Shown here: in pieces, positions 22,301 through 32,701 of the stretch
Layout: each line of letters begins with the position of its first letter
Numbering within the stretch: position 1 is the stretch's first letter
Origin: Flaveria trinervia
Lineage: Eukaryota; Streptophyta; Magnoliopsida; Asterales; Asteraceae
Assembly: GCA_025506515.1 (NCBI GenBank)
Contig: CM046451.1
Span: 39,456,595-39,520,594, forward strand
DNA length: 64,000 nt
Direction: 5' to 3'
The notes under the pieces: generated by a model
The model's database searches: none
The model's input: the letters and a program-made list of their open reading frames with translations, nothing else
Told to the model about the DNA's origin: nothing
Position numbers and translations under genes: made by a program

Positions 22301-22793
22301 GTATCCAAAGGAAGGAGAATTTAATCTCTATGCCTACACAGATAGTGATTATGGAGGATGCAACTTCAACATAAAATCCAGTTCTGGCGGTTGTCAATTT
22401 CTTGGTCCAAGACTAGTATCCTGGCAATGCAAGAAGCAGACGAATGTGTGTGTGTCCATAGCAGAAGCTGAGTATATTACTGCTTCAGCATGTTGCTCTC
22501 AAGTTCTCTGGATTCAAAACCAGATGCTTGATTATGGTTTTAACTTTTTGCATACATCAATTTCTATTGACAACACAGCTGCTGTCTTTATAACTAATAA
22601 TCTAGTTCAGCACTAAAAAACAAAACATACTAAAATTAGATATCATTTTTTGAGAGACTGTGCTGAAAAAGGTTTAATCAAATTGATTCAAGTACCAACA
22701 GAAAATCAATTAGCTGATTTGTTTACCAAGGCATTTGAACCTAGTAGGTTTGAATTTCTGGTTCAGTCAATTGGCATGATTAACCTTGAGTAA
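19389..22793 (+). pseudogene. Element A pol: protease, integrase, reverse transcriptase, RNase H
   Basis: The protease has LWYVDSGCSRHMTG with the active Asp-Ser-Gly at 19401-19409. The integrase zinc region is at about 19795 (LWHRRLGHTNF), and its core at about 19970-20120 (LLHMDLFGPT, VIIDDFFRF). The integrase C-terminal part is at 20322-20700 (ADAKLPITFWAEAV, GCLVSILNTHD). RT begins near 21466 (MAQGYTQEEGIDYDEVFAPVA), with the catalytic YVDD near 21850. RNase H has TDSDYGG near 22340 and AEAEYITA near 22465, and pol ends MINLE-stop (22791-22793). Frameshifts near 20120, 20300, 21240 and 21900 and stops make it inactive. Integrase before RT marks Ty1/copia. Confidence 0.9.
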
Positions 22794-23760
22794 ACTATGA
22801 AAAACATCAAAATCAATTTAAAACATCAGAAAAACCACAAAGAGAAATCAAGTTTTATGAAGAAAAGAATTCTTTGGGAAATGATATAATTACAGTCGTT
22901 ATATCATTCACTGTGCTTAATTTCAAAATGTAAAAGACTGAAATGAGTTACCACATATGTTGGTAGGCTCAACTTGGAAGAAAAGATACATGCAGTGATG
23001 AATTAAAAACATATGCAATTGTGAAACACTTATCACAAAGTACAGGTATATATTGGCTTATCTGAATGCATGTGTGTGTACTAGCCTAAACACACCTAGT
23101 AATGATACTTTATGAATCTCTTTCACCACATCATGTTTCATCTTTGTTTTGCTAAGCAAAGACCTGATGAAACTTACACATAGTGCAGATGTCATGATCC
23201 AAAAGATTCCCAATGTGGAACACATCCAAAAATTGGATGAATCAACAAAGTAATACATTCCAAGTGAATGAACAAAAGAATCCTATCATGGATCATCTTC
23301 CAAAGTGAAGTGAAAAGAATCCCAATGTGGATCAACATGACAAGGATCAAATTAAAAGAATCCTTATAAGGATCAGTGAAAATGAGATTTCATGACTTAA
23401 GTAACCTGGTAAGAAAAGTTGTGAAAAAGTTCTACCATGCATTGTATAAGGAGGGTTGATCATTTCATGCTTATGTTTGTGAGGTACACATTGAATAATA
23501 AATTAACCAAAACATGATAAAAGTCATTTGCATCAAAATATCAACCAGGTATGAGTTTAAGAGGACAAACATATCTTCAATCTTCAAGTTCATAATCATG
23601 TCCATTTAATTATAAAAGATGCACATGTGTAATGTAAGATTGATATGATCCCTACAAAGAGATTTTTCTCTTCATTATTAATATTAATCAAAATAATATT
23701 CAAAACTTTTAAATCTTTAAAGTTTCTCTCCAAACGTGGACATAAACTTTAGGGGGGAGT
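22794..23760 (+). other. Post-pol non-coding stretch of element A, ending in an internal polypurine tract
   Basis: No coding potential is seen. The stretch contains a repeated 'aagaatcc-a-t-tggatca' theme (about 23278-23370). It ends with AGGGGGGAGT at 23751-23760, which looks like a polypurine tract but is 5.7 kb upstream of the 3' LTR. A polypurine tract at this place is where the element would end if it had no aORF. Confidence 0.55.
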
Positions 23761-24057
23761 AATTTAAAATTTTTGAGTAAGTTCAAATTTTTGTTTATTA
23801 ACTCAATTTAAAAAAATAAAACAAAACAAAAAGAATTTTAGTTGGTGTTGTTGCAATAAGTCATACCATTATATCTCATCTTATGCAGATTCTTAGAAGC
23901 ATGATAAGTCCAAGATCTGTCAAAATCAGGAAACTTGTATTAATTGTGACATACAAGTCAATCTAAGCAAGAATTGACAACTTCAACAGCCAACTTCATA
24001 AGAAAAATCAATCAAGGACACCTCTTCACAAGATGAATAATCAATTCAATCACATTA

Positions 24058-24890
24058 ACTTTTGATTAAGTTCAAAAGGTAATGCAGGTAAGTGCATTAG
24101 TTAATGCGGGTGGAGGTAACCCATGCATGTAACTAATGTGGGTAACAATAATTTTTTAAGTGCAACTAATGTAGACAATGATTTTACTCTACTGCATTAG
24201 TGTGTGAAGTGAATGTGGAATTTACTCTATCACATTAGTGTGTGAAGTGAATATGAAATTTACTCTACCGCATTTGATACAGTCAACAAATGCGTATGAG
24301 CAGGTCTCTATCGAATTTGCTACAGTGCTGTTGACTTGTCAACCGCATTTGTAGTTGCACAAATGGACTTTGTTCTATCGCATTTGCTACTGTACAAATA
24401 CGGATATGGTAAAACAAGCAACTCAACCGCATTTGTTACAATATTGATACAATGTTATTCTTCCGCATTTACTACAACACAAATGCGGAAAGCCAAAATT
24501 TCAAGTTTAACTTCCGCATTTGCAACAGTAGACAAATGCAAATAGAATAAAATTAAGAAACAAAACTTCGGCATTTGCAACGGTACACAAATGCGGATAG
24601 AATAAAATTAAGAAACAAAACTTCCACATTGGCAACTGTACACAAATGCGGATAGAATAAAATTAAGAAACAAAATTTCCGTATTTGTAACAGTAGAGTA
24701 ATGCGGACAATCAGTCAAAAATTAAGCCTTCCGCATTAGCTACAGTCACAAATGCAGATGACCAAAAGCAGTCAAATGCGGACTGTCAATGTCAAAAGTT
24801 CGTCTTCCGCATCTGCTACAGTTAACAAATGCGGATCACCAAAATCAAACAAATTAACCTTCAGCATTTGCTACAGTGTTGACTGTATCT
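24058..24890 (+). repeat. Palindrome array in the A spacer
   Basis: About a dozen units of the form CTTCCGCATTTGCTACAGT-n-CAAATGCGGA lie 50-70 bp apart. The outer arms (TTCCGCATT / AATGCGGAA) are those of the A LTR hairpins. The loops differ: here they read TGCTACAGT-ACA, in the LTR GACT or GTTA. Three neighbouring units (about 24545-24690) share an identical 'atagaataaaattaagaaacaaaa' linker, a sign of recent tandem duplication. Confidence 0.85.
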
Positions 24891-24900
24891 GCTTGTAAAC

Positions 24901-24909
24901 TTATAAAAT
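24901..24909 (+). promoter_or_regulatory. Candidate internal TATA box of element A
   Basis: TTATAAAAT directly follows the spacer array, 537 bp upstream of the aORF ATG. The following 200 bp has a CA-rich, ATG-poor look (caccaccatcaatcatcatc) like a plant leader. Position after the array repeats the LTR layout (array, then TATA). Confidence 0.5.
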
Positions 24910-25120
24910 TTCTCAAATTGTATTATTTGACTGTTTAAAGGAATTCGAACAGGTCATTTAATACTTTTCAAATTTGAGAGAACTTATAGTGAGACAAGCA
25001 GAAACCTACAGTACACCACCATCAATCATCATCATCATCACAAACATTCAAAGATTTTGTTGTGTTTCATCTTTAAACATTCTTGACATCGATTCAGAAC
25101 ACAGTCGTTTCGAAGATAAG

Positions 25121-25432
25121 GTATAACTTCAACAGATTTTGAAACCAAAACCTAAGTCTCGGACTGTTACCCTAAATCAAACAATGAACCAGAAAATTAT
25201 TGAACAACACCAAAATCAAACTCATTAATGTGATGTAATACACATTTTCGATCTCAATAAACATATAAATTGATAGGAATTCAACTGATATTGAAAACCA
25301 TGATAATCATGTTTACTGCGAAAAACAGATCAAAGTGAAAAAGAAAATTGTGTTACAAATCAAAGTCGCATTAACAAATCAAAGCAAAGTTAAAGTCAAA
25401 ATTGTTAACTAACACACATGTCTCTTGTGCAG
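25121..25432 (+). other. Candidate leader intron of the A accessory ORF
   Basis: Donor-like GATAAG/GTATAA at 25120/25121 and acceptor-like TCTCTTGTGCAG ending at 25432 bracket 312 bp of AT-rich sequence. The aORF ATG lies 5 bases after the acceptor. Element H shows the same acceptor-to-ATG distance (4 bases). Not proven by transcripts. Confidence 0.45.
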
Positions 25433-25437
25433 ATTAC

Positions 25438-28400
25438 ATGGAAAACCTTACATGGAGCAAGCTCCATAACGTCAGCGGTTATCTAAACCCTGATGTGCCT
25501 GAAGCCGAAGGTCTTAGAGGTATGATAAGATTCTTATCTACCACAAGGGTAGCATATGCCATGACAGTAAGACCAACAATCTACGAGAATCCCATCAGAT
25601 TATTCTGGGAATCAGCTGAAGTGGTTGAAGAGGATGGACTGAAAATTCTAACTGGGAGAATCAACGGTGAACTCACTCTGAGAATCACAAAGAATCAGTT
25701 AGAAGATGTCTGGAATTCAATGATAATGCAGATGATCCTCTTGAATTGGATGATGAGGAAATAACCACATTTTTCTCTGAAATTGGTTATGAATGTAGCT
25801 ATGAAGCAAAACAGATAGTCAAAGGATTAGTGGATCTGCCTTGAAGATTCCTAATTCATATGTTCCAACATTGTCTGTCTAAAAGGAAAACAGGATGGAA
25901 TGACATTCCAATCCTCACATCTTCTACAATCTGTGCTCTCTGCACCAACAGACGGTTTAACATGTCTGCATATGTATTCAATGGCCTAATCTCCAACATT
26001 CAAGAAGGGTTGAGATACAAGCTTCTAATGTACTCAGATTCATTCAATGTCTAATCAATGAATCATTTCATGACATTGTTAACGAAGGAACTGTGCTTAA
26101 CATTCCTCATTATGATGCAAGATCCTATAAGTACATCAAGAAGAAGGACCCAAGGAACTTTACAGTGGTGCCCCTTCACCCCTTCTTCCTTGGATGCTTC
26201 AACAAATACATCAAGCAGGTCAAGCACAACCACCTCCACAACCAATAGCTCAACCAACTCCACAACCATCACCAATACCATCACCAATGCCATCACCACA
26301 ACAAATACCACAGCCTTCTACACAACCATCTCTTCAAACATTACCTCAACCATCATCACTTCCATCACCACAACCAACACCACCAATGACCACTCAACCC
26401 ACACCTGTATCACCATATCATCAATCTCCAATATCACCACACCAATCACCTATGTCTCCTTACCAACCTTTACCATCATCACTTGATCACCCTGCTGAAA
26501 CAGAAGGATCAACAAGTGCATCCAAATCATCCAAATCATCTTCTGATGAGGAGGATCATCATGATCAAACCAAAGCTATGAAAGAACCTTCTGAGGTTGC
26601 GCCTTTAGAGAGCTATGCTGAATCCAACATCAACAGGCCCGATGAAAAAGTTGAATTAATATCTGAGTTGTTACTCATAGTGGAAAAGATGGAAAGAACT
26701 TTCAACAGGAGAGCATGATTCATCAATGACAGAATCCTGGAACTGGATGAGAAAGAATGTGAATTAAAAAAACTTAAAGAGAAATATGCAGCTGAACGAA
26801 AAGAACAAGACAAAGAGATTGAGAATTTAAAAGCTGCACTGAAACACTTAAGAGAAGAAGTGAGTAGACATGTAGATACTCTTGAACTACAAACTATTGC
26901 AATGGAGGAACAAGAAAACATCATAGAAGAACAAGCTGATATCATCTCAAAACTTGAAAAGGAAATTGAGAGCAAGAATAAAAGAATATCCGAGCTTGAA
27001 ATGATGATCAAAAGAACTGAAGTGAAGGATGATGATGAGATAGAGAAACAAGAAAAGGCTGATGATGATGACAACCAAGTAATAGATCAAAATGAAGAAC
27101 AAATAGACGATGAAGGTCAAACTGAGATCAAAGACCAGAGCCTAGACATGGCAGTGTATTCTGGAAACACTGGTTATTCAGACTCTGAAATTGGTGAATT
27201 TGAATAACTCTTCAGTGCTTTGGATAGTTTTGCATGTGAACAATTCAGCATTGATGATGATTTTTGGGAATTCATAAACAATTAAAGAACTGAGGCAGAG
27301 CCTATTGTCTTTATTCCCAAATCACCAGTGCCTTTGGAAAAGAAATTAACTCTGCAAATTGTCCCTGCTATTTCATTAACTGAAGAACAAAAGAAAGAAC
27401 TCAAAGAAAGATATGAAAAAGAAAGGAAAGAAGAAACTAAAACTGAACAGAAAGAAAATGAGAAAAGGAAAATGAAGGATCAAGAGCCAAGTACACCTGA
27501 ACAGGTCCCTGAGCGAAAAGAACAAACTGAAACCTCTAGCCCTCAACTTCAAACTTACTCCTGAAAGAGGAAGTTTTAGCAGAAAAAGCCAAAGGCAAGA
27601 GACCAATAATTGAAGAAGATCCAGCAAAGAAACAAAAAGATGACCCAAGAAGTTTAGTAGCAATTGCTGAATTTTTGGAAGAACATGAGCAGGCAGAAGC
27701 TTAGTTGAAAAAGTTGGCTAAAGCAATTGATTTAGAAAAAGGGAGAAATTGAGGATGAATATGAAGTTAAAAAGGATGTTCTCATGGACATTCTATTAAA
27801 GAAGAATAGTTAGTGGAAGACATGGTAACCAAAGATCAAATTGATGACTTGATGATTAAAGCCATGTTTTTAATCAATCAAGGCTATGATCCTGATGAAG
27901 TATTTGGGATGACTTATGAGAGAATGAAAGAGGAGGAAGAGAAAGTGAAATTGTTGCTTGATCCAACAATAGACACTAAGTATGAGAAGACAATGACAAA
28001 GGATACTCCAAAACATAAAGACTCATCCTTGAAGAAATCTACAAGGTATGAAATTCCACTGCCAAGAAGAGGTCCCCTACAAAAGCTGTCTCAAATGAAG
28101 AAATCAACCTCATCCCATGAATCATTATTTCCTGATCCTTATAACATGTCTGATAAGAAAATGAAGGAATATCTTTCAAGTCAGGGATTCACAAAAAGAA
28201 GGATTGCCAACATGAAGACACATTTTTTAAGGGCTGCAACTCTTTAATTGATCAATGAAAAAAAAAGATAAACTCAAGAAACTGGAAGAAGAATTGACAA
28301 GGACCAAACCCAGAAGCATAGTGTCAGCTAAAGACATGCTGTTGAACATAAAAGACCAAGAACTACTTGCCCCAGTGCTCTACAAATACCCTGAATGGTT

Positions 28401-29455
28401 TTCAGAGCCATCTCAGTTGAAGCTGTAAGAAGGACTGACTACTGCAGAACTGATCAAAGGGGTGTCTACTCCCAAGGGGAAGGTAGATCAAAAGATAATA
28501 GCATGGAAGTATGACAGCACATGGAACATGTTCATGGTGAAGAGAATCTCAGGGCTAGTACAATTCTTTACAGAGTACTCAACTCTAGTAAATGCCCTTG
28601 AGATTCATGATTTGAAGGAGCTAGCTCAACTTGAACTAATCAATCATGCAACTATGTTCAGGGGATATGAATTTGAGAACATACTTAAGATGTTCAGAAG
28701 AACAAAAAACTTCATTTCATTAAAGACAATTTGCTTAAGAAAAGATAAAACTTTTGTCAATCCCTTGGATAAGAAGAAAAAGGTGGAAGCAGAGGAAATT
28801 GTATTCCCTGAGTTAATGGTAAAACCAACTAAGTCATTGAAGAGAAAAGTAGTATCTGGTACTCATTCCTCCATTCCCATCTCAAACGTGTACTATGATG
28901 AGAGACTTATGAGATGGTTATAGAAAGGAAGTGGGGAGGAAAAGAAGGAGCTGACATAAAATTATTCAGTGGATATGAAGTAAAATTACTTGATGAATCA
29001 TACATCAACTACATTTATACCAGGCACTTCAGGGAATTAAACAACAAATTGGGTGAACAAGACATGCACTTCTTTCTAAAATGCATCAAGTTGTTGAAAC
29101 TGGCCTATGATAGAATAATATTAAAAGAGACAAAAGAAAGAAGAAGAAAACACCACTGCAACTTGGAAATATTGTTATGCTTGAAGTGGATGTGGGAGGG
29201 AGTTTATTGAGTCATAGAGATGGTCTTTCCACAATCTCCATATGGGAACCTATTTCTCTAAAAAAGTTACCAATGGAAGCCATCTACAACATGAGCAGAA
29301 TGAAAATACATGTGCTGAGTAGAGACAGGATGTCAGAAGCAACTGATTTTGTAAACATGATCAAGGCTATCCTGGACCCCACCAAAGCTACATTCATACT
29401 ACCTCCTGAAGACCCAGCTGAATCTTCACAACATCAATCACCTCCTAAACATTGA
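25438..29455 (+). pseudogene. Accessory ORF (env-like position) of element A
   Basis: It starts MENLTWSKLHNVSGYL at 25438. The N-terminal part has FLSTTRVAYAM, FWESAEVV and IPIL-like blocks. A core RFNMSAYVFNGLISNIQEG follows (about 25950), then HYDARSYKYIKKKDP (about 26105). A long Pro/Gln/Ser tract (26200-26500) and an acidic Ser-rich stretch come next, then coiled-coil sequence (26720-27080) and Lys/Glu-rich runs (27330-27560). The C-terminal part (28462-29455) has WNMFMVKRISGLVQFF. Frameshifts near 25710, 26190, 27730 and 28920 and stops break it. I see no signal peptide or membrane helix, so an envelope role is doubtful. A structural or nucleic-acid-linked role is only a guess. Confidence 0.7.
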
Positions 29456-29479
29456 GGAAAACCAGGCTGTATAATCCTT

Positions 29480-29490
29480 AGGGGCAGTAT
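29480..29490 (+). promoter_or_regulatory. Polypurine tract of element A
   Basis: AGGGGCAGTAT abuts the 3' LTR start and is the expected plus-strand primer site. Confidence 0.85.
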
Positions 29491-30223
29491 TGTTGCACCC
29501 TGAAAGGATCATACATGCCAACTCAATGGGTGAATTGATGATTGTTCAGCTAGAAACCCACAAGTCCAAGATGAAATGCGGATGAAGATCTACCAAGAAA
29601 ATAACAAGTGTTATCTTCCGCATTAGTTAATGCGGAAGACAAAACTCTGATGCGGACAAGTGTTTACTCTTCCGCATTGACTAATGCGGAAGACATAATA
29701 CTAATGCTGAACAAGTTACTCTTACGCATTGACTAATGGGGAAGAACAAAAGAAGATACGGACAAGACTTTGATCATCCGCATTGACAAATGTGGATGAC
29801 CAACCAAATGCGCACAAGTATTTGTTCATCCGCATTAACCAATGCGGATGACCCACTTACATGCTGATAAAGATTATCTCATCTGCATTGGTTAATGCGG
29901 ATGCACAAGCAGAGATGCGGATCAAGACTTAGACTAGTTTCTGATGTAATAGGTCAGGGGTAGTTTAGTCATTTTGTAAAGGCATCTTGTCTGCCTATAA
30001 TAGAATAGTTAACCTCGTACTGAGGTGACAGCTGATAAATAGAAAATTTTTGTTGTAATTATTCTCTGTAACTTATCAACTTCCATATATCAATACAAAC
30101 ATCATTTATGAGTAATTTTCTTGCTTGAATGTTCTTTGATTGTTTTTTTCCGCCACTCAATCATTGACTTGATTATCATATTCGATTCGCAGTAAGAATA
30201 TCACTCTTACGCAATCCCAGTCA
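29491..30223 (+). repeat. 3' LTR of element A
   Basis: This is a 733-bp copy of the 5' LTR with scattered substitutions and a few short indels. The hairpin array is at about 29613-29906. One hairpin arm in this copy has lost its pairing (ACGCATT for CCGCATT near 29724). It is followed by TAAAG, matching TAAGG before the 5' LTR at four of five positions. Confidence 0.93.
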
Positions 30224-30228
30224 TAAAG

Positions 30229-30399
30229 TACATAAGAGACCCAATCATAGCCCTGTAGAGATGTTCATCCACACACTCCTCCTCAAGGTCAGGCCCAATT
30301 GTGCTATGGGTGTCTTAGCAACTTTGCAATCAGTTATGTTGAACTTCTTAAGTATGTCTTGAACATACTTTGACTGACTTATGAAGATGCCATTTTCAA
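30229..30399 (-). pseudogene. Element B pol, short RT piece between A and D
   Basis: The minus strand reads NGIFISQSKYVQDILKKFN then TDCKVAKTP, the conserved end of copia RT, and leads into EHLYRAMIGSLM. This 170-bp piece joins 45998-47810 on one side and 14625-15250 on the other. It shows that A and D are separate insertions into one gene. Confidence 0.88.
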
Positions 30400-30479
30400 T
30401 GTCACACCCCAACCAACGACAGAATCATCGAGGCGGACGAATGTGAAACAATTGATCATAGCTCATGCAATTTAATAAG

Positions 30480-32351
30480 TGTAACACCCGAATATTTATT
30501 ATTTTGAAGCCGGTGAAGAAAGAAAAGAAAATAAAGTCCAAAGTCGAGTGACCAAACTCGCCCATGAAAGAAAGTCGGGTGAGGGGAGTATATAAGGGAG
30601 AGGGCAGCCCTTACCCTCTCCCCCACACTCACAATCAGCCAAAGAAAGGGGAGAAGAGAGAAAGATGAGAAAAAGAGGAAAAGTGCCGGTTCGGGTCGGT
30701 TCGGGTCGCCAAAATCATCGTGAAGCAAGCCAAATCGAAGCTCTTGTCGTTGTGCTCGTTTAGGTGAGTTCTAGGACCCCTCTTTTACATGTTTTTGAAT
30801 GATTTTGGGGCTGGAACACATCTGAAAACCCTTTTTCACGTTTTTGGGTGAAAACCCGTATGTATGCGTGTATGTATGTGTAGGACCCGTTTGGGGCTTG
30901 ATTTCTTGCTTGGTTGTGCTTGAATAATGTTATGGTATGCATCTCTAAGGTTTAGGATAGTCGATTTAGGCTTAAAATGGGTTTAGATGAGTTTGGAGGC
31001 CGAAAACCCTTGGTTGCAGTCGGGATGAACTGCATTCTGCATCAGTTAGGGCTAGGCGACCGACTGGAGGCCGAATGGAGGCCATACGGCCGATTAGGGT
31101 GCGACTGAAGGTCCATTCACATGACTGAAGGTCCATTCGCACGACTGAAGGTCCATTCGCACGACTGAAGGTCCATTCACACGACTGAAGGTCCAGTCGC
31201 ATAGGTGTTCATCCGCATTGTCCATTCGCACGACTGGATGTTCATTCGCATAGGTGTTCATCCGCATTAGTTCATTCGCATGATGTTCAGTCGCATGGAG
31301 GCAATGTGACCGAAGGGTTCCATACGCCCGAATAGGGCTGTTGACCCGAGGAAGGTGTAGATTGACTTCTGACTTTCGGGGAAAGTGCAGATGTAAGTTT
31401 TGATGTAAAGGTTCCCATAAGAGGTTTTAAGATGACGATCAAGGTCTTAGAAAGCATGTTGGGCATGATGAGGGTGATGATGCTGCATGTTATGTATGTA
31501 TGATGTTGCCCTGTATGATGTGATGTTGATGCATGTTATGTTCCTTAGTGCGATGTATAATACCCTTCCTATGGCTTTACCTATTATGATGAATGAACGA
31601 AGTATTATGTAACGAAAAGTGAAAGATAAAGAAAGAGGAACATGATGAAGAATGCATGTATTAACGAATGAATGAAACGTCTTGCACACATCGGATAACG
31701 GGTCCTTCTTGGTGATTGACCCTGAATGTAGAACCTCTACCGCTCACCCCTAGTACTATGGCATATGTTTAGCTTTCATTTGTTGACTTCGGCCCAGTAG
31801 CTAAGACTGATGGTTACTCCTAGTACCGTGGCATACGTTAGCTGTTCATTTGTTGACTTCGCCCGGTAGCTACGACTAACCGGGGTGTAGCACATGGTAT
31901 GGTAAGGATGATGTCCGATGCGCAGTAAGGTAATGAAAGAACGAATGAACGAATGAAGAAGATAATAATGATATTATCTATGTGTACGTATGATGTGTGA
32001 TCATGTAAAAGTAACGAACGGTTTTATATGAAAGTAAAGTAGTTTTTTTTATAAAACTAGAACTCACTCAGCAACGCTGACTTTGATGTGTTTCCAGTTG
32101 AAAGGTAATGTTTGCTGAGGATGGCACGGGCGACTACTCAGCTCTTTTGGGGATGAGCATTCTTTTGATTAATGTTTTTGCATTGTAATGCGAACAAGCT
32201 ATTTTATAATGAATGTTATAATTTGCAAAAGCTTTACATGGAAATGAAAGATTGTTTTAGTTTTCCGCTGCGTTTATTAAATACAAATGTAATTATATGT
32301 TTTATGTGCGATGAGAACCCAGCTGTAAGCGTCCGGGAACGGGGCCTTACA
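30480..32351 (+). repeat. 5' LTR of element E
   Basis: A TATA box (TATATAAG, about 30591-30598) lies only about 110 bp into the LTR. Most of the LTR is thus downstream of the promoter (R-U5 leader). The array of CATTCGCACGACTGAAGGTC words (about 31100-31300) falls in this transcribed part. GTGAGTTCTAG at 30764-30774 is splice-donor-like, and its exact complement CTAGAACTCAC lies at 32057-32067. Confidence 0.92.
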
Positions 32352-32354
32352 AGT

Positions 32355-32367
32355 TGGTATCAGAGCC
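32355..32367 (+). promoter_or_regulatory. Primer binding site of element E
   Basis: TGGTATCAGAGCC lies three bases after the LTR end. It matches the initiator methionine tRNA 3' end. Confidence 0.9.
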
Positions 32368-32701
32368 AAAGTTTAAGTGAAATGGGTAAATTTTCAAAAT
32401 AAACCTAATCTTAAACTGAGAATGGGACGGAATGGGAATGGGATGCCAAACTGAGTAGCTGCGTGCCATCAGGTATTTTCGTAAAGTTAACGCGGTTTTA
32501 TGTGCGCATGGTATGTGGTTATGTGTTGTATGTAGATTTAAATACTGATGTAGTCAGGACAGGTAATACTTGGGGTATGAAGGGTAAAGTAAGTGGCTAA
32601 TCACAACTGGCCACTGTAATTAGGGACTTACTATACTTGACATAAACTGAGTTGTTTCCTTGAATGACCGTGTTGGTGTTGAATCTTTCAGTGTGCGTGT
32701 G

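Larger units (their letters stand above)
15251..30223 (+). mobile_element. Element A: complete Ty1/copia, SIRE/Maximus-like, with accessory ORF
   Basis: The element is 14,973 bp, bounded by LTRs of 731 and 733 bp (TGTTGCACCC...CCCARTCA) and by TSD TAAGG (15246-15250) and TAAAG (30224-30228), which differ by one base. The order is LTR, PBS, gag, zinc-knuckle spacer, protease, integrase, RT, RNase H, post-pol region with an internal polypurine tract, palindrome spacer, aORF, PPT, LTR. Pol before RT follows the copia order (integrase before RT). It sits in the RT/RNase H of element B. All reading frames carry mutations, so it is not autonomous now. Confidence 0.92.

Noticed and set aside
24336..24545. 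Open frame inside the A spacer array
   Set aside because: It follows the repeat units and reads the palindrome words; nothing resembles a protein family.
26063..26311. Open frame on the minus strand rich in Val and Leu, membrane-like
   Set aside because: It is the antisense shadow of the Pro/Gln-rich repeat of the A aORF.
26058..26486. Thr/Ser/Asn-rich open frame on the plus strand
   Set aside because: It is a shifted frame over the low-complexity CCA/ACC tract; the Pro-rich frame joins the aORF on both sides.
26613..27074. Ser/Phe-rich minus-strand open frame of 153 codons
   Set aside because: It is antisense to the Lys/Glu coiled-coil region of the A aORF, where a GAA/AAG-rich sense strand gives long Ser/Phe antisense frames.
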